From Alphaproteobacteria bacterium (GTDB lineage: Bacteria > Pseudomonadota > Alphaproteobacteria > Caulobacterales > Aquidulcibacteraceae): a stretch of 53,864 bases of DNA. Of this stretch, positions 18,621-28,243 are shown in pieces (position 1 is the stretch's first letter; the number at the start of each line of letters is the position of its first letter). A program made the translations under genes and the position numbers. The DNA lies in the NCBI GenBank assembly GCA_027488965.1, contig JAIYAO010000166.1, forward strand, positions 1-53,864, written 5' to 3'. The notes under the pieces were generated by a model. It was not told the origin of the DNA. It worked only from the letters and a program-made list of their open reading frames with translations, and ran no database searches.

Positions 18621-19625
18621 CTAGATCCAGGGCGCGAAGTGCTTGGAAAGCCGCAGGCCCTGACCTTGATAGTTCGAGCCGGTCTCCCCGTAGAGCTTGT
18701 CGCAGGGGGCCGAGAGGCTTTCGAACACCAGCTTGCCCACCGGCTGGCCGTCCTCGAGGATGAACGGCACGTCGCGGGAGCGTACCTCAAGCACGGCCTT
18801 GCCCTCGTGCGGGGGGATGCCGAAGCCCGGATCGAAGAAGCCCGCGTAGTGGGCGCGGAACTCGCCCAGCTCGGGGCGGATGGGGGCCATCTCGGCGGCT
18901 TCGTCGGCGGGGATCAGCACCGGCTGCTTGGACGCGAAGATATAGAACTGGCCGGGGTCGAGCACGAGGCGGCCGTGCCGGGCCTCCAGCGCCTCCCAGA
19001 AGTCGCGCGGGTCGTACTGGCCGAGCCGCTCCACATCGACAACGCCGGAGTGCCGCTTGGCGCGGAAGCCCACGGGCCCCTCGCTGGCGAGGTCGATGGA
19101 GAAGTCCACGTCCCGCTTCGGGTGCGGCGGCCCCCGGCGCAGGCGCAGCTGCGAGAGGCGCGAGCCCGACCGCACCAGCACCGAGAACGTGCAGGGGCTG
19201 ATCTCGGCGTACATCGGCCCCTCGTAGCCCGCCGGCACGTGGTCGAACGCCGACGCGTGATCGACGATCAGGCGCGTGAACACGTCGATGCGGCCGGTGG
19301 AGCTTTTGGGGTTGGCCGCGCCGTGCAGGTGCGGCGGCAGCGCGGCGCGCTCGATCAGCGGCACCAGATACACGCAGCCCGTCTCCAGCACCGCGCCGTT
19401 GGTCAGGTCGATGCGGTGCATCACCAGTTCGTCGTCCAGGCGCTGCGCCACGGTGGCGGCTCCGGGCAGGAAGCTGGCGCGCAGCCGGTAGGCCACTTCG
19501 CCGAGACGCAGGTCCAGGCTGGCCGGCTGGATCTGGTCGGGGTGCAGCGGCAGGCCGGGCAGGATGAAGCCGCGCTCGATGGCGCGGCGGAGTTCCGCGT
19601 CGGGCAGGACGCCGTGGGCCGCCAT
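18621..19625 (-). CDS. dcd: dCTP deaminase, long alphaproteobacterial form
   Basis: This 334-residue enzyme deaminates dCTP to dUTP in thymidylate supply. The motif S-S-T-G-R-I-D-V-F holds the S-S-x-x-R of dCTP deaminases. V-G-F-R-A-K-R and a terminal G-Q-P-V-G-K-L-V-F-E follow. It is about twice the length of E. coli Dcd and appears internally duplicated, as in the alphaproteobacterial 2'-deoxycytidine 5'-triphosphate deaminase family. The start ATG at 19625 has GAGGA nine bases upstream; longer in-frame starts lie inside the metZ leader region. It is divergent from metZ. Confidence 0.93.
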   Translation of the reverse strand: MAAHGVLPDAELRRAIERGFILPGLPLHPDQIQPASLDLRLGEVAYRLRASFLPGAATVAQRLDDELVMHRIDLTNGAVLETGCVYLVPLIERAALPPHLHGAANPKSSTGRIDVFTRLIVDHASAFDHVPAGYEGPMYAEISPCTFSVLVRSGSRLSQLRLRRGPPHPKRDVDFSIDLASEGPVGFRAKRHSGVVDVERLGQYDPRDFWEALEARHGRLVLDPGQFYIFASKQPVLIPADEAAEMAPIRPELGEFRAHYAGFFDPGFGIPPHEGKAVLEVRSRDVPFILEDGQPVGKLVFESLSAPCDKLYGETGSNYQGQGLRLSKHFAPWI

Positions 19626-19730
19626 GCGAAAAGTCCTCAGGTATCGGGCCAACGCTTGGGCCATGAGACGCGGCTGTTGTCCAGTCGCCGGCCGTCTTGA
19701 CGCCACCAGCCCCCTCGTTCACGAAACCGA

Positions 19731-19785
19731 CGCGCCGATTTGAACCCAGCTTGCGGGGCGCATGAAAAATGCCGCTAAACGGAGA
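19731..19785 (+). promoter_or_regulatory. SAM-II (SAM-alpha) riboswitch upstream of metZ
   Basis: P1 is formed by GCGCC (19732-19736) with GGCGC (19757-19761). The conserved loop GAUUUGAACC (19737-19746) and CUUGCGG (19750-19756) lie inside it. The 3' tail AUGAAAAAUGCC then GCUAAA (19774-19779) and GGAG (19781-19784) match the SAM-II consensus. The pseudoknot strand merges with the SD of metZ, whose ATG is at 19792. SAM binding would therefore hide the SD and shut off methionine synthesis at translation. Confidence 0.9.
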
Positions 19786-19791
19786 GCCGCC

Positions 19792-20985
19792 ATGACCGAC
19801 GACCCGACTCCCGACTCCTTCGGCCTCGCCACCCGCCTCGTCCGCGGCGGCCTGCACCGCAGCCCGCACAAGGAGACCGCCGAGGCGATCTATCTGACCT
19901 CGGGATTTGTCTACGACACCGCCGAGGAGGCCGACGCGCGCTTCGCGGGCACGTCGCCAGGCTACCTTTACGGGCGCTACGCCAACCCCACCGTGCGGAT
20001 GCTGGAAGAGCGGCTGATGGGGCTTGAGGGGGCGGAGGAATGCCTCTGCACCGGCTCGGGCATGGCGGCGGTGACGGCATCCGTGGTCGCCCCCCTGCGC
20101 GCCGGCGACCGGGTGGCCGCGCCCCGCGCGCTGTTCTCCTCGTGCCTGTGGCTGCTCGACACGTACCTGCCGCGCTTCGGCGTGGAGGTGGTGTTCGTGG
20201 ACGGCGACGATCTCGACCAGTGGCGCGCGGCGGCGGCAAAGCCCCTGAAGCTCGTGCTGCTGGAGAGCCCGTCGAACCCCGTGCTCGGCGGCGTCGATCT
20301 CAAGGCGGTGGCCGACATCGTGAAGCCCGCCGGCGCCATCGTGGTGGTGGACAACGTCTTCGCCACGCCGCTGCTGCAGCAGCCGCTCACGCTCGGCGCC
20401 GACGTGGTCGTGTATTCGACGACGAAGCACATGGACGGGCAGGGCCGCACGCTGGGCGGCGCCATCCTCGCGTCGAAGGCGCTGATGGACGAGCACTACC
20501 GGGATTTCCTGCGCCACACGGGGCCTGCGCTCTCGCCGTTCAACGCATGGGTCATCCTCAAGGGCCTCGAGACGATTCACCTGCGCGTGCCGGCGCAGTG
20601 CACATCCGCCGCGCGGATTGCCGATGCGCTTGCCGCGCACCCGAAGGTGACGCGCGTGCTCTATCCCGGTCGCGCCGACCATCCCCAGCGCGCGATCCAT
20701 GCCCGGCAGATGAGCGCCGGCGGCACGCTGGTGGCGCTGGAGATCGCCGGCGGGCGCGAAGGCGCGTTCCGCTTTCTCGATGCGCTGCAGCTGATCGACA
20801 TCTCCAACAACCTGGGCGACGCCAAGTCCCTCGCCACGCATCCCGCCACCACCACCCATCGCCGCATCACCGAGGCGCAGCGCCTGCACATCGGCGTCAC
20901 GCCCGGCACGGTGCGCATCAGCGTCGGGCTGGAGACGTGCGAGGACCTGCTGGCCGACATCGCCCAAGCCCTGGAGGCGGTGTGA
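19792..20985 (+). CDS. metZ: O-succinylhomoserine sulfhydrylase
   Basis: This 397-residue PLP enzyme of the Cys/Met metabolism family joins O-succinylhomoserine with sulfide to give homocysteine. Lys212 in Y-S-T-T-K-H-M-D-G carries the PLP. Y-G-R-Y-A-N-P-T, G-S-G-M-A-A and L-E-S-P-S-N-P are also family marks. The K-H-M-D-G-Q-G-R and S-N-N-L-G-D-A-K-S-L stretches are as in MetZ. The ATG at 19792 has GGAG seven bases upstream, inside the SAM-II riboswitch, which itself supports a role in methionine synthesis. apaG starts directly after its stop. Confidence 0.95.
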   Translation: MTDDPTPDSFGLATRLVRGGLHRSPHKETAEAIYLTSGFVYDTAEEADARFAGTSPGYLYGRYANPTVRMLEERLMGLEGAEECLCTGSGMAAVTASVVAPLRAGDRVAAPRALFSSCLWLLDTYLPRFGVEVVFVDGDDLDQWRAAAAKPLKLVLLESPSNPVLGGVDLKAVADIVKPAGAIVVVDNVFATPLLQQPLTLGADVVVYSTTKHMDGQGRTLGGAILASKALMDEHYRDFLRHTGPALSPFNAWVILKGLETIHLRVPAQCTSAARIADALAAHPKVTRVLYPGRADHPQRAIHARQMSAGGTLVALEIAGGREGAFRFLDALQLIDISNNLGDAKSLATHPATTTHRRITEAQRLHIGVTPGTVRISVGLETCEDLLADIAQALEAV

Positions 20986-21381
20986 ATGTACGAGGCTGAG
21001 ACCAACGGCATCCATGTGCGCGTGGCGCCCAGTTTCCTTCCGCAGGAAAGCGATCCCGAAGAGCGACGCTGGTTCTGGGCCTACACCATCGAGGTGGAGA
21101 ACCGCGGCGCGCGCACGGTGCAGCTCGTCACCCGCCACTGGCGCATCACGGACGCCATGGGCGCCCAGAGCAGCGTCGACGGCGACGGCGTCATCGGCAA
21201 GCAGCCGGTCATCCGCCCCGGCGATTGCTTCCGCTACACCAGCGGCTGCCCGCTGGCGGCGCCGTCCGGCATGATGGGCGGGCACTACACGATGGTGGAG
21301 ACGGATACGGGCCGCGCCTTCGACGTGACGATTCCCACGTTCGCGCTCGACAGCCCGGGCGGGCTTGGGCTGGCGAACTGA
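20986..21381 (+). CDS. apaG: ApaG protein
   Basis: This 131-residue protein belongs to the ApaG family: an immunoglobulin-like beta sandwich with W-A-Y-T-I-E-V-E-N, T-R-H-W-R-I-T-D, the G-V-I-G-K-Q-P glycine loop, Y-T-S-G-C-P-L and G-H-Y-T-M-V. ApaG is linked genetically to Co/Mg resistance and Ap4A metabolism, but its activity is not settled. Its ATG begins on the base after the metZ stop, so it is co-transcribed and probably translationally coupled, which places it under the SAM-II switch as well. It is convergent with hslO, 19 bases away. Confidence 0.94.
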   Translation: MYEAETNGIHVRVAPSFLPQESDPEERRWFWAYTIEVENRGARTVQLVTRHWRITDAMGAQSSVDGDGVIGKQPVIRPGDCFRYTSGCPLAAPSGMMGGHYTMVETDTGRAFDVTIPTFALDSPGGLGLAN

Positions 21382-21400
21382 GATTGCCGACGAACCGGGC

Positions 21401-22282
21401 CTAGGTCCCCGGCTCCAGCAGGTACACGCGCGCGCAGAACTGGCAGCGTGCGTGAATGAGCCCGTCGGGCTCCACGAGGTCGGCGGTCTCGGTGGGGTCG
21501 AAGCGCTGCATCAACGCCGCGAGGCGCTCCCTGCTGCAGGTGCAGCGGTCCACCACCGCCGCCGGCGCCGCCATGCGCACGCCGTCCTCGTGAAAGAGGC
21601 GGAAGAGGGCGCGGTCGATGGGCAGCGCGGGATCGAGCAGTTCGGCGTCCGTCAGCGTGTCGAACAGGATGGCCGCGCGCGACCACGCCTCCTCCGTGGC
21701 GCCGCGGGCCTCGTCGGCGGCAACCCGCTGGATCAGCGCCCCGCCCGCGCGCCACAGCGCGCCGTCGCCCGTCAGTTCCTGTCCCACAGCCAGCTTCACG
21801 CGCGTCGGCGTCTGCTCGGAGCGCTCGAAGTACAGTTCCGCACACTGGGAAAGCGTTTCGCCCTCCAGCGGCACGACGCCCTGCATGGGTGCGGTGTCGG
21901 CGCCCTGATCGAGCGTGATGGTGAGCGCGCCGGCGCCGATGAGATCGGCGGGCGTCATGCGCGTGGCGGAAAGATCGCGCGCGCCGACGCGGGCGTAGCC
22001 GCGCAGGGCGCCGCCCGTGCGATGCTCGGCCACCAGCAAGGGCGCGGGGCCATCGCCCTCCGCCTGCACGGTCAGCACGCCTTCCACCTTCAGCAGCGAT
22101 CCCAGCAGGGCCGCAAACACGATCGCCTCGCCCAGCAGCTGCGCCACGGGCAGGGGATAGTCATGGCGGTTGAGGATGGCGTCCACCGTGCCCGCGCCCA
22201 GCCGCGCAAACCGCCCGCGCGCCGGCGCGCCCTCGATGGTGAAAGCCGCGACCGCGTCTTCATCCTGTGGCGCGGACGTCAA
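21401..22282 (-). CDS. hslO: Redox-regulated chaperone Hsp33
   Basis: This 293-residue holdase is switched on by oxidative unfolding of its zinc domain. The zinc cysteines are intact at 247, 249, 280 and 283 (C-x-C ... C-x-x-C). The N-terminal domain has F-A-R-L-G-A-G-T-V-D-A-I-L and L-L-G-E-A-I-V-F-A-A-L-L-G-S. The start is TTG at 22282, overlapping the TGA of the methyltransferase gene (TTGA) with AAGGTGG just upstream; no in-frame ATG is close. It is the last gene of the minus-strand run argD-argF-methyltransferase-hslO. In many alphaproteobacteria hslO follows argF directly. Confidence 0.94.
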   Translation of the reverse strand: MTSAPQDEDAVAAFTIEGAPARGRFARLGAGTVDAILNRHDYPLPVAQLLGEAIVFAALLGSLLKVEGVLTVQAEGDGPAPLLVAEHRTGGALRGYARVGARDLSATRMTPADLIGAGALTITLDQGADTAPMQGVVPLEGETLSQCAELYFERSEQTPTRVKLAVGQELTGDGALWRAGGALIQRVAADEARGATEEAWSRAAILFDTLTDAELLDPALPIDRALFRLFHEDGVRMAAPAAVVDRCTCSRERLAALMQRFDPTETADLVEPDGLIHARCQFCARVYLLEPGT

Positions 22283-23145
22283 GGCGCCACCTTGCGCGCC
22301 ACAAGCACGTCCTGGCCCTGCAGCGGCGTGCGCGACCAGACACCGAGGCTGCTCGCGAAAACCTCAAGCCCCATGGTTTTGTACAGATCGAGGATGACGG
22401 CGCGCTCGTAAGCCAGTGCAGCTTCGGGAAGATGGGGGAATTCCGCCCAGTAGCCATCGCCCGCGTGCTTGAACGAAAAGACGCCGCCGCCTTGCGCAAT
22501 GTAGGCGCGGTGGTCGTGGTCCAAGAGGTAGTAACTGATCGCACAAACCGCGCCCGTGCGCATCACACGGGCGATTTCCGAGAGATAGTTTCTCAGATCG
22601 GCCGGCAGCATGTGCGTGAAGACAGAGATGAGCAGCACGAAATCGATGCTGCTGTCGGCCAGCGGAAAGACATAGGTGCTCGCCGACGTGGCTCCGTCCT
22701 GCCGGTAACGATCGCTCCGCACATTGGCGAGATGGAAGCGGAAGTTCGGGAAGCGCGGCGATATCGCGTCGCTGCACCAGCTGATGGCTTCCGGCATGAT
22801 ATCGATGCCATCGTAACTGCCGGAGGAGTCGAGGTAGCCGGTCAGCGGGACGGCGGCGCGACCGATGCCGCACCCGACATCGAGCACCGCATGGTGGGGC
22901 TGCACTCCGTAGGAGAGCATTTGTTCGAAGATGGCTCGGCTAGAGTCCTCGAAGGATTGATTGCGGGCGGTGACCAGTTCCCACATGCGTCGGGGAGGCG
23001 TGAGCGGGTCGGTAGCGCCAAGCACTGCGTCGCGGGCGTCGAGCGCATCGCAGCGCGCCCGCCAGGCGAGCCGCTCGGTCGCGCGCGCGAATCTTCGCAG
23101 CGGTGGCGGGGTGGCCGCGCGCAGGGCATTTTTCAGGTTAGCCAT
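22279..23145 (-). CDS. Class I SAM-dependent methyltransferase
   Basis: This encodes 288 residues. The Rossmann core is clear: V-L-D-V-G-C-G-I-G-R-A (motif I), Y-D-G-I-D-I-M (acidic end of strand 2), D-F-V-L-L-I-S-V-F-T-H-M (motif IV region) and R-V-M-R-T-G-A. An N-terminal helical extension of about 85 residues precedes the core. The substrate is unknown; the layout resembles small-molecule or sugar methyltransferases more than RNA enzymes. GAGGAAA lies before the ATG at 23145, 14 bases after argF. Its codon use looks less extremely GC-rich than its neighbours. Together with its position inside the argF-hslO pair, this suggests a later insertion. Confidence 0.85.
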   Translation of the reverse strand: MANLKNALRAATPPPLRRFARATERLAWRARCDALDARDAVLGATDPLTPPRRMWELVTARNQSFEDSSRAIFEQMLSYGVQPHHAVLDVGCGIGRAAVPLTGYLDSSGSYDGIDIMPEAISWCSDAISPRFPNFRFHLANVRSDRYRQDGATSASTYVFPLADSSIDFVLLISVFTHMLPADLRNYLSEIARVMRTGAVCAISYYLLDHDHRAYIAQGGGVFSFKHAGDGYWAEFPHLPEAALAYERAVILDLYKTMGLEVFASSLGVWSRTPLQGQDVLVARKVAP

Positions 23146-23159
23146 CGGTTTTCCTCGGC

Positions 23160-24101
23160 CTACGCGCCGCGCAGACACCACAGCAACACGGCCTTCTGCG
23201 CGTGGATGCGGTTCTCCGCTTCGTCGAACACTGCCGATTGCGGGCCGTCGATCACCTCGTCGGTCATCTCCTCGCCGCGGTGGGCGGGCAGGCAGTGCAG
23301 GAACACCGCGTGCGGCGCGGCCGTGGCCATGAGCGCGGCGGTGACCTGGTACGGCGGGAACGCCGCCATGCGCGCGTCCTTGTCGGTATCGCCCATGGAC
23401 ACCCAGCAGTCGGTGACGACCACGTCGGCGCCCGCCACCGCCCGTGCGGCGTCCTGCGACACCTCGATGGATGCGCCGGCGGCGCGTGCGGCCTGCACGT
23501 CCTGCGTGCGCGGCGCATAGGCCGGCGGCGTGGCGATGCGCATGGCGTAGCCCAGCAGGCCCGCGGCATGCACGAAGCTCGCGCACACGTTGTTGCCGTC
23601 GCCCACCCAAGCCACCGTCTTGCCCGCGATGGGGCCGAGGCGCTCCTCGATGGTCATCAGGTCGGCGAGGATCTGGCAGGGGTGGGAGAGGTCGGTCAGG
23701 CCGTTGATGACAGGCGCGTCGGAGGCCGCCGCGAACGCCTCCACGTCCCCGTGGTCGTTGGCGCGGATCATAACCGCATCGACCATGCGCGACAGCACGC
23801 GCGCGGTGTCCTCGATGCTTTCGCCGCGGCCCAGCTGGGTGTCGCCTGCGTTCAGCACGATGGTTTCGCCGCCCAGCTGGCGCATGCCCACGTCGAACGA
23901 AACGCGGGTGCGGGTGGAGTTCTTCTGGAAGATCATCGCCAGCACGCGGCCCGCGAGCGGCGCATCGGGATCGCGCGCGCCCTTCGGCAGGCCCGCGCGC
24001 GCGGCCTTGCGCCGGTGCGCCTCGTCAAGCAGGGCGCGCAGCTCGGCCCCGGTGAAGGCGTGCAGATCGAGGAAGTGGCGGGGAGCGGCGGCGCCCCTCA
24101 C
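23160..24101 (-). CDS. argF: Ornithine carbamoyltransferase
   Basis: This 313-residue enzyme forms citrulline from ornithine and carbamoyl phosphate in arginine synthesis. The carbamoyl-phosphate motif S-T-R-T-R, the H-P-C-Q-I-L-A-D motif, W-V-G-D-G-N-N-V and the ornithine-binding [10 protein letters not shown] are all present in order. It starts with GTG at 24101, overlapping the TGA of argD (GTGA), so the two are coupled. The first residues [13 protein letters not shown] lead straight into the usual N-terminus, which supports this start. Confidence 0.96.
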   Translation of the reverse strand: MRGAAAPRHFLDLHAFTGAELRALLDEAHRRKAARAGLPKGARDPDAPLAGRVLAMIFQKNSTRTRVSFDVGMRQLGGETIVLNAGDTQLGRGESIEDTARVLSRMVDAVMIRANDHGDVEAFAAASDAPVINGLTDLSHPCQILADLMTIEERLGPIAGKTVAWVGDGNNVCASFVHAAGLLGYAMRIATPPAYAPRTQDVQAARAAGASIEVSQDAARAVAGADVVVTDCWVSMGDTDKDARMAAFPPYQVTAALMATAAPHAVFLHCLPAHRGEEMTDEVIDGPQSAVFDEAENRIHAQKAVLLWCLRGA

Positions 24102-25285
24102 GCCGCCGCCTTCGCTTCGGTGAGCGCGGCGTCCAGGATCGCCACGGCTTCGCTCACGTGGCCGGCTTCCAGCACCAGCGGCGGGGCAAGGCGCACGCAG
24201 TTGTCGCCCGCGACGCCCACGAGCAGCTTCCTCCCGCGCGCCAGCGCCTGCACGGGCTTGGGATCGACCGCGAGTTGCAGGCCGCGCAGCAGGCCCTTGC
24301 CGCGGACATCGAGCACGTAGCCCTTGTGGCGATCCTTCAGGCCCTCCAGCGCCTGGCCGAGGTGGTTGGCCATGTCGTTGGCGTGGGCGAGGAAAGCGGG
24401 ATCGGCCAGCATGTCGAATGCCGCGTTGCCTACCGCCATGGCGAGCGGGTTGCCGCCGAACGTGGTGCCGTGCGTGCCGCGGACCATGCCCTTGGCCGCT
24501 TCGCGCGTGGCGAGGAAGGCGCCCAGCGGAAAGCCGCCGCCGACGCCCTTGGCCACGGCCATGATGTCGGGCGTCACGCCGGCCCACTCGTGGGCCCACA
24601 TCTTGCCGGTGCGTCCCGCGCCGCACTGCACTTCATCGAAGATGAGCAGCGCGCCGACGGCGTCGCATGCCTCGCGCAGGGCGCGCAGGCAGTGGTCGGG
24701 CACGGCGCGGCAGCCGCCTTCGCCCTGCACGGGCTCGATGATCACGGCGGCGGTGGTGGGCCCGAGCGCGGCCTTCAACGCCTCATGGTCGCCGAACGGC
24801 AGGTTGACGAAGCCGGGCAGGCGCGGGCCGAAGCCGTCGATGTAGGCGGGATTTCCCGCGGCGTTGATGGCGGCGTAGCTGCGCCCGTGGAACGCGCCCT
24901 GGAAGCCGATGATGTCGATCCGCTCGGGCTGGCCGTTGGCGCTGTGATACTTGCGCGCCATCTTCAGCGCGCCCTCGATCGCCTCGGTGCCGGAGTTGGT
25001 GAAGAACACCACGTCCGCGAACGAGGACGCCACATACTTGGCCGCAAGCCGTTCCTGGCCCTCGATGCGGAACATGTTGGACAGGTGCCAGAGCTTGCCG
25101 GCCTGCTCCGTCAGCGCCGCCACAAGCTTCGGGTGCGCGTGACCGAACGCGTTGACCGCGATCCCGGCGATGAAATCGAGATAGCGCTCCCCGGTCTTGG
25201 CGTAGAGATAGACCCCCTCGCCGCGCACGAACACCTGCTCCGGCGGGGCGTAGACCGGGAGAAGGGGGCTGGGGGCGGCGGTCAT
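24098..25285 (-). CDS. argD: Acetylornithine aminotransferase
   Basis: This 395-residue class III PLP aminotransferase acts in arginine (and possibly lysine) synthesis. The family marks are [45 protein letters not shown] and [13 protein letters not shown], where the Lys binds PLP. GAGGGA precedes the ATG at 25285. It heads the minus-strand operon argD-argF-methyltransferase-hslO. No ArgR box is obvious in the 100 bases upstream. Confidence 0.96.
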   Translation of the reverse strand: MTAAPSPLLPVYAPPEQVFVRGEGVYLYAKTGERYLDFIAGIAVNAFGHAHPKLVAALTEQAGKLWHLSNMFRIEGQERLAAKYVASSFADVVFFTNSGTEAIEGALKMARKYHSANGQPERIDIIGFQGAFHGRSYAAINAAGNPAYIDGFGPRLPGFVNLPFGDHEALKAALGPTTAAVIIEPVQGEGGCRAVPDHCLRALREACDAVGALLIFDEVQCGAGRTGKMWAHEWAGVTPDIMAVAKGVGGGFPLGAFLATREAAKGMVRGTHGTTFGGNPLAMAVGNAAFDMLADPAFLAHANDMANHLGQALEGLKDRHKGYVLDVRGKGLLRGLQLAVDPKPVQALARGRKLLVGVAGDNCVRLAPPLVLEAGHVSEAVAILDAALTEAKAAA

Positions 25286-25384
25286 GGATGTCCCTCGACT
25301 GGACGGCGAAAGCGCACTTCGGGCGCACGAAAAGGAGCGCGGGTTCTGGCGGCCCGCGCCCTCTCCGTCAAGGAAAGAAGCCCC

Positions 25385-28243
25385 TTACCGGGCGGGCGGC
25401 GGCGTTGTCGCCGCGGGCGTTGCGCGACGAACTTCCACCGGCATGCCGAGGCGGGCCAGCTGCGGCTCGACCACCGACGCATCGCCCACCACCACCCACG
25501 TGAGCTTCGCGGGATCGATGGCCTGCTGCGCCGCCGCCGTCACCGCCGCGCCGTCGAGGGCGCGGTACCGGCGGGCCAGCGTCATCTGGTAGTCGTCCGG
25601 CCGGCCCAGCACCGCGTTGGCCTGGATGGCGTTCAGCACCGCGCCCGCCGTCTCGAAGCTGCCCGGCAGGGACAGCGTGTTGTTGGCGATGGCGCGGCTC
25701 AGCTCCTCGGCCGTCACCGGCTGGGCGCTGCGGAAGGCGGCGATGTTCTGCTTCAGGGCCTCGATGGAATCCCCCGTGCGGTCCGCCTGGACGGGCGCGT
25801 TCACGGTGAAGGCAAGGTCATGCAGCGCCGTGGAGACCGTCGATCCCACGCCGTAGGACCAGCCCTTCGTCTCGCGCAGGTCGCTGTTGAGGCGGGACGT
25901 GAACGTGCCGCCCAGCACGGTGTTGGCGGTGCGCAGGCCGAGCGGGTCGGCGGAGCCCTTGAGGCCCACCGGCATGCCGGCGGCGATCACCGACTGCGGC
26001 GCGCGCGGCCGGTCGATCAGCAGGATGCGGCCCTGGCCGGTGGACGCGGGGTCCACAAAGCGTTTCTCGCCGCGCGGCTCGGCCGGCGCGCGCCAGCCGC
26101 CGAACGCGGCTTCAAGCTGCGGCTTCAGGTCGACGAGGCGGGCGTCGCCCACCACGAAGATCTGCAGCGACTCCGGACGCATCCAGCGCTTGTGGAAGGA
26201 GACCAGATCGTCGCGCGTGATGGCGGCCACGCCTTCGCGCGTCCCCAGTGCGGAGACGCCGCCGTAGGGGTGCGCCGCGCCGAACATGAGCGGCGCAAGC
26301 GTGCGCTGCGCCAGCGCCGCCGGGTTGTTCTCCTCCTGCGCGATCAGCGACAGCTGGATGGCGCGCAGCCGGTCGAGTTCGCCCTGCGCGAAGGCGGGGT
26401 TCTTCACCACATCGGCCAGCAGGTCGAGCGACGGCGCCAGGTTAGGCTTGAGCGCCGTGATGGTGACGTCGGTGGTGTCGGCGTTGAAGTTGGTGGCGAG
26501 CACGGCGCCGAGGCGTTCGGCCTCCTCGCCGATCTGGCGGCCGGTGCGCGTGGCGGTGCCTTCGCGCATGGTCACCAGCGTCAGCCGCTGCAGGCCGGGC
26601 TTCTGGCGGTCGTCGGCGGCGACGCCGGCGTCGAACAGTGCGCGCACGGTCACCACGGGCACGGCCGCGCTGCGCGCGAACGTCACGCGCACGCCGTTGG
26701 ACAGGGTCGTGCGCTCCACGGCCGGGAACGAGAGCTTCGCCTCGCTGGTCACCGGCGGCAGCTTCGAGCGGTCGGGCGCCATGGAGGCGGGCTTGGCCGC
26801 CTGCGCCGCCTGCGGGCGTTGCGCTGCAGTGCCCGCCAGCGCCAGTTCGGCGGCGCCGCGTTCGCCCGGCTGGATCACGATCACGTTGGCGCCGTCGGCC
26901 ATCCACGCGCGCGCGGCGGTGCGCACGCTTGCGGGCGTGGCGCCCGCGTACCAGCCCAGCTGGCGCTTGTAGAAGGCGGGATCGCCCGCGTAGAGCGCGC
27001 CCTCCGCCAGCGCCACGGCCTTGCCGCCGAAGCCGCCGATCTGTTCGAGGCCGCGGATGGTGTCGGCCAGCGTGCGCGTGGCGACTCGCTGGACTTCATC
27101 GGCCGTGGGGCCTTCGGCAAGAAACTGTGCCAGGAGTTCGCGCGTGCGCTTCTCCACCAGCGCCGCATCGACGCCGGGCTTCACGTCCACCGTGAGGATG
27201 GTCAGCCCGGACAGTTGCAGGTCGTTGGAGCCGCCGCCCACGGCCACCGCAAGCTGCTCGTCGCGCACAAGCGCATTGTGCAGCCGCGAGCTTTCGCCGC
27301 CGGCGAGGATCGTGGCGGCCACATCCAGCAGCGTCAGGTCCTGCGAGAGCCGGCCGGGCGTCGCCCACGCAAAGTAGAGCCGCGTGTTGGCCACGCGGTC
27401 GTTGATGACGGTGCGCGTCTCGGCGGTGCGGTCGGGCACGCCGCCCTGCGGTTCGGCCACGGCCGGCCCGCGCGGAATGGCGCCGAAGTACTTCTCCACC
27501 AGCGGGCGCGCCGTGGCGGCGTCGATGTCGCCGGCCAGCACGAGCACGGCGTTGTTGGGCCCGTAGTACTGCTTGAACCACGCCTGCACGTCCGTGAGGC
27601 TTGCGGCGTCGAGGTCCGCCATCGAGCCGATGGTGGAGTGGTGGTAGGGGTGGCCTTCGGGGTAGAGGCCCGCGAACAGGGCGTAGCGGAAGAGGCCGTA
27701 GGGCTGGTTGTCGCCCTGGCGCTTTTCGTTCTGCACGACGCCGCGCTGGTTATCGAGCTTCTCCTGCGTCACCGCCGGCAGCAGGTTGCCCATCCGGTCC
27801 GCTTCCAGGAACAGCACGCGGTCGAGCGCGGGCGTGGGCACGTTCTCGAAATAGTTGGTGCGGTCGGTGTTGGTAGTGCCGTTGCGGTTGGTGGCGCCCA
27901 CTTCCTCCAGCGGCACGAAGAATTCGCCGTCGTAGTTGCCCGAGCCGTTGAACATCAGGTGTTCGAAGAGGTGGGCGAAGCCCGTCTTGCCCTTGGGCTC
28001 ATCGCCGGAGCCCACGCCGTACCAGACGCTGACGGCCACCACGGGGGCCTTGCGGTCGGTGTGGACCACCACCTTCAGCCCGTTGGCGAGGGTGAACTGC
28101 TGGAAGGGGATGTCGATCTGGCGGACGAGGTCGCTCAGCGGCGCCGGGCGCAGGGCGGACGTCTGCGGCTGAGCCGCCGCGGGGCCGAGCAACAACGCCG
28201 ACAGCGCGCCTGCGATGACGACGCGCAGAGCTTGAGACCGCAT
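25385..28243 (-). CDS. Two-domain M16 family zinc metallopeptidase, exported
   Basis: This 952-residue insulinase/pitrilysin-like peptidase has a signal peptide (A-G-A-L-S-A-L-L-L-G-P-A-A-A). The inverted zinc motif H-x-x-E-H is at residues 91-95 (H-L-F-E-H), in the context G-F-A-H-L-F-E-H-L-M-F. A second, inactive M16 half fills the C-terminal half with F-P-A-V-E-R-T-T-L-S-N-G-V-R and G-T-F-T-S-R-L-N-S-D-L-R-E-T-K-G-W-S-Y-G. These enzymes degrade small unfolded peptides in a closed chamber, here in the periplasm. AGGAG lies eight bases before the ATG. It appears monocistronic. The length is normal for the single-chain form. Confidence 0.94.
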   Translation of the reverse strand: MRSQALRVVIAGALSALLLGPAAAQPQTSALRPAPLSDLVRQIDIPFQQFTLANGLKVVVHTDRKAPVVAVSVWYGVGSGDEPKGKTGFAHLFEHLMFNGSGNYDGEFFVPLEEVGATNRNGTTNTDRTNYFENVPTPALDRVLFLEADRMGNLLPAVTQEKLDNQRGVVQNEKRQGDNQPYGLFRYALFAGLYPEGHPYHHSTIGSMADLDAASLTDVQAWFKQYYGPNNAVLVLAGDIDAATARPLVEKYFGAIPRGPAVAEPQGGVPDRTAETRTVINDRVANTRLYFAWATPGRLSQDLTLLDVAATILAGGESSRLHNALVRDEQLAVAVGGGSNDLQLSGLTILTVDVKPGVDAALVEKRTRELLAQFLAEGPTADEVQRVATRTLADTIRGLEQIGGFGGKAVALAEGALYAGDPAFYKRQLGWYAGATPASVRTAARAWMADGANVIVIQPGERGAAELALAGTAAQRPQAAQAAKPASMAPDRSKLPPVTSEAKLSFPAVERTTLSNGVRVTFARSAAVPVVTVRALFDAGVAADDRQKPGLQRLTLVTMREGTATRTGRQIGEEAERLGAVLATNFNADTTDVTITALKPNLAPSLDLLADVVKNPAFAQGELDRLRAIQLSLIAQEENNPAALAQRTLAPLMFGAAHPYGGVSALGTREGVAAITRDDLVSFHKRWMRPESLQIFVVGDARLVDLKPQLEAAFGGWRAPAEPRGEKRFVDPASTGQGRILLIDRPRAPQSVIAAGMPVGLKGSADPLGLRTANTVLGGTFTSRLNSDLRETKGWSYGVGSTVSTALHDLAFTVNAPVQADRTGDSIEALKQNIAAFRSAQPVTAEELSRAIANNTLSLPGSFETAGAVLNAIQANAVLGRPDDYQMTLARRYRALDGAAVTAAAQQAIDPAKLTWVVVGDASVVEPQLARLGMPVEVRRATPAATTPPPAR

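Noticed and set aside
18787-21285. 832-residue open frame antisense to metZ and within dcd
   Set aside because: It crosses two well-defined genes and the SAM-II riboswitch, and its translation has no recognisable domain.
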